From NCBI GenBank assembly GCA_017409845.1, contig JAFQRY010000002.1:1-64000 (forward strand): a stretch of 64,000 nt of DNA, given 5' to 3'. The notes under the pieces are model-generated. The model saw nothing but the letters and a program-made list of their open reading frames with translations, did no database searches and was not told where the DNA came from. The position numbers were made by a program, and so were the translations under genes. Numbering within the stretch: the stretch's first letter is position 1; every line of letters begins with the position of its first letter. Below, in pieces: positions 63,220 to 64,000 of the stretch. Source of the stretch: Clostridia bacterium. Its GTDB lineage: Bacteria > Bacillota > Clostridia > Oscillospirales > Acutalibacteraceae.

Positions 63220-64000
63220 ATGAGCAAAAAGAAAATATATCCCGTTCAGATTGCCATATCATATTCATCCCCATGCTTTCTGCCCTATTCAATGGGCTGC
63301 ATCGCCGCATATCTGAAAAACGATACGGAAATCATGCAGGAATACGAAATCTGTGATGTTACCGTCATGCGTGAAACCATCCCCGATATCATAAAGCGGT
63401 TTGATAATCCTTATATTGTAGCCTTCACCAATTTTGTCTGGAATCTTGAATATAACAAAGCCCTTGCAAAAGAGCTCAAAAAGCTTTATCCCGAGGTGAA
63501 AATCATCTTCGGCGGTCACAGCGTACCTCCGGATGCATCATTCCTCGAAAAATATGATTTTATTGATTATCTCATGCACAACGAAGGCGAAGAAACCTTT
63601 TCACTTTTGCTCAAGGCACTTGCAAGCGGCGAAGATTTGAACTCTGTGCCAAACCTTTCATTCAGAAGCGGTGAAGAATATGTAACAACCGCAGAATATC
63701 ATCCTGCAGACATTTCATCCTATCCCTCACCGTATACAGAAGGCATTTTCGACCATCTTCTCGAAGAATTCCCGGACATTGAATTTCATGCAACCCTTGA
63801 AACAAACAGAGGCTGTCCCTATGCGTGTGCCTATTGTGAATGGTGCTTCACACGCAGAATCAGAGAATTCCCCATCGAGAAAATCAAAGCGGAAATTGAA
63901 TGGATTGCAAAAAACAAAATCAGATACTGCTACTGTGCCGATGCGAATTTCGGTATTCTTGAAAGAGATGTTGAAATCGCGGAATATGTTGCAAAGCAGA
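63220..64000 (+). CDS. Cobalamin-binding-type radical SAM protein, paralogue 4 (3' end cut by window)
   Basis: 260 codons visible, then the window ends. Same family: FLPYSMGCIAAYL, VKIIFGGHSVPP, and CPYACAYCEWC (Cys199, 203, 206) followed by TRRIREFPIEKIKAEIEW, which lacks the KSK triplet found in the other three and has an extra cysteine after the cluster motif. These differences mark it as the most divergent of the four. ATG 63220 has AAAAGGAG upstream at normal spacing. The cluster therefore continues beyond the window and may hold more members. Confidence 0.88.
   Translation, partial: MSKKKIYPVQIAISYSSPCFLPYSMGCIAAYLKNDTEIMQEYEICDVTVMRETIPDIIKRFDNPYIVAFTNFVWNLEYNKALAKELKKLYPEVKIIFGGHSVPPDASFLEKYDFIDYLMHNEGEETFSLLLKALASGEDLNSVPNLSFRSGEEYVTTAEYHPADISSYPSPYTEGIFDHLLEEFPDIEFHATLETNRGCPYACAYCEWCFTRRIREFPIEKIKAEIEWIAKNKIRYCYCADANFGILERDVEIAEYVAKQ

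Overview
The window is chromosome from an anaerobic, probably gut-dwelling member of the Clostridia (Firmicutes), most like an uncultured Oscillospirales/Ruminococcaceae-type lineage. The support is moderate G+C with A/T-rich spacers, GGAGG-type ribosome binding sites with frequent TTG/GTG starts, canonical TTGACA/TATAAT promoters, a sporulation gene (spoIID), a c-di-AMP receptor beside holB and ricT, an ftsEX-murein hydrolase-S41 protease operon, DapL-type lysine synthesis and a ferredoxin. The exact genus cannot be read from the sequence.

Layout. 1-14.1 kb: one long plus-strand run of anabolic genes, purB (cut by the window edge)-guaA-pyrG-purF-carA-carB-dapF-dapL-nadE-lysA, with overlaps or gaps of a few bases. 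Every amidotransferase of nucleotide synthesis present here sits beside the last steps of lysine synthesis and NAD synthetase, and the run ends at a strong terminator. 14.2-19.3 kb: accessory DNA holding a LexA-fold-like orphan protein, an orphan AbiEi-type regulator, two tyrosine recombinases, an excisionase-like small HTH protein, decayed non-coding stretches, and a tRNA-Arg(ACG) gene whose 3' end abuts the integrase gene (a probable integrated-element remnant). 19.4-26.2 kb: PAP2 phosphatase, a FemAB-type transferase, ThuA-like protein, dUTPase, a REP-associated (RAYT) transposase with its own REP-like palindromes inside the gene, small membrane and hydrolase genes, DegV and SpoIID.

26.2-32.7 kb: citrate synthase, membrane protein, AEC transporter, QueG-like Fe-S protein, then the conserved block darA-holB-ricT, and a ferredoxin. 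32.7-40 kb: a GH30 glycosidase coupled to a GPH sugar transporter with a long cytoplasmic tail, a secreted metallophosphoesterase, TspO, and a secreted LCAT-like lipase. 40-41.7 kb: a divergent regulatory pair, a sigma-region-4/XRE fusion against an XRE-S24 repressor-like protein, with a near-consensus LexA box between perfect -35 and -10 elements. 41.7-47.2 kb (minus): PucR/CdaR-type regulator, ftsE, ftsX, coiled-coil M23 hydrolase, degenerate S41 protease. 47.8-56.6 kb: murA, walJ-like, M23 peptidase, rlmH, gap, an rRNA pseudouridine synthase, an unknown gene, greA and lysS.

56.7-64 kb is the most unusual region. A perfect promoter drives at least four tandem, mutually homologous cobalamin-binding-type radical SAM proteins of about 640 residues (the fourth runs off the window), with a small GT2-like glycosyltransferase between the first and second. 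The paralogues share an N-terminal domain ending in GGH/GGQ, a CxxxCxxC cluster and a distinctive C-terminal region. This looks like a multi-step modification pathway, possibly of a surface glycan or lipid-linked sugar, whose substrate cannot be inferred from the window.
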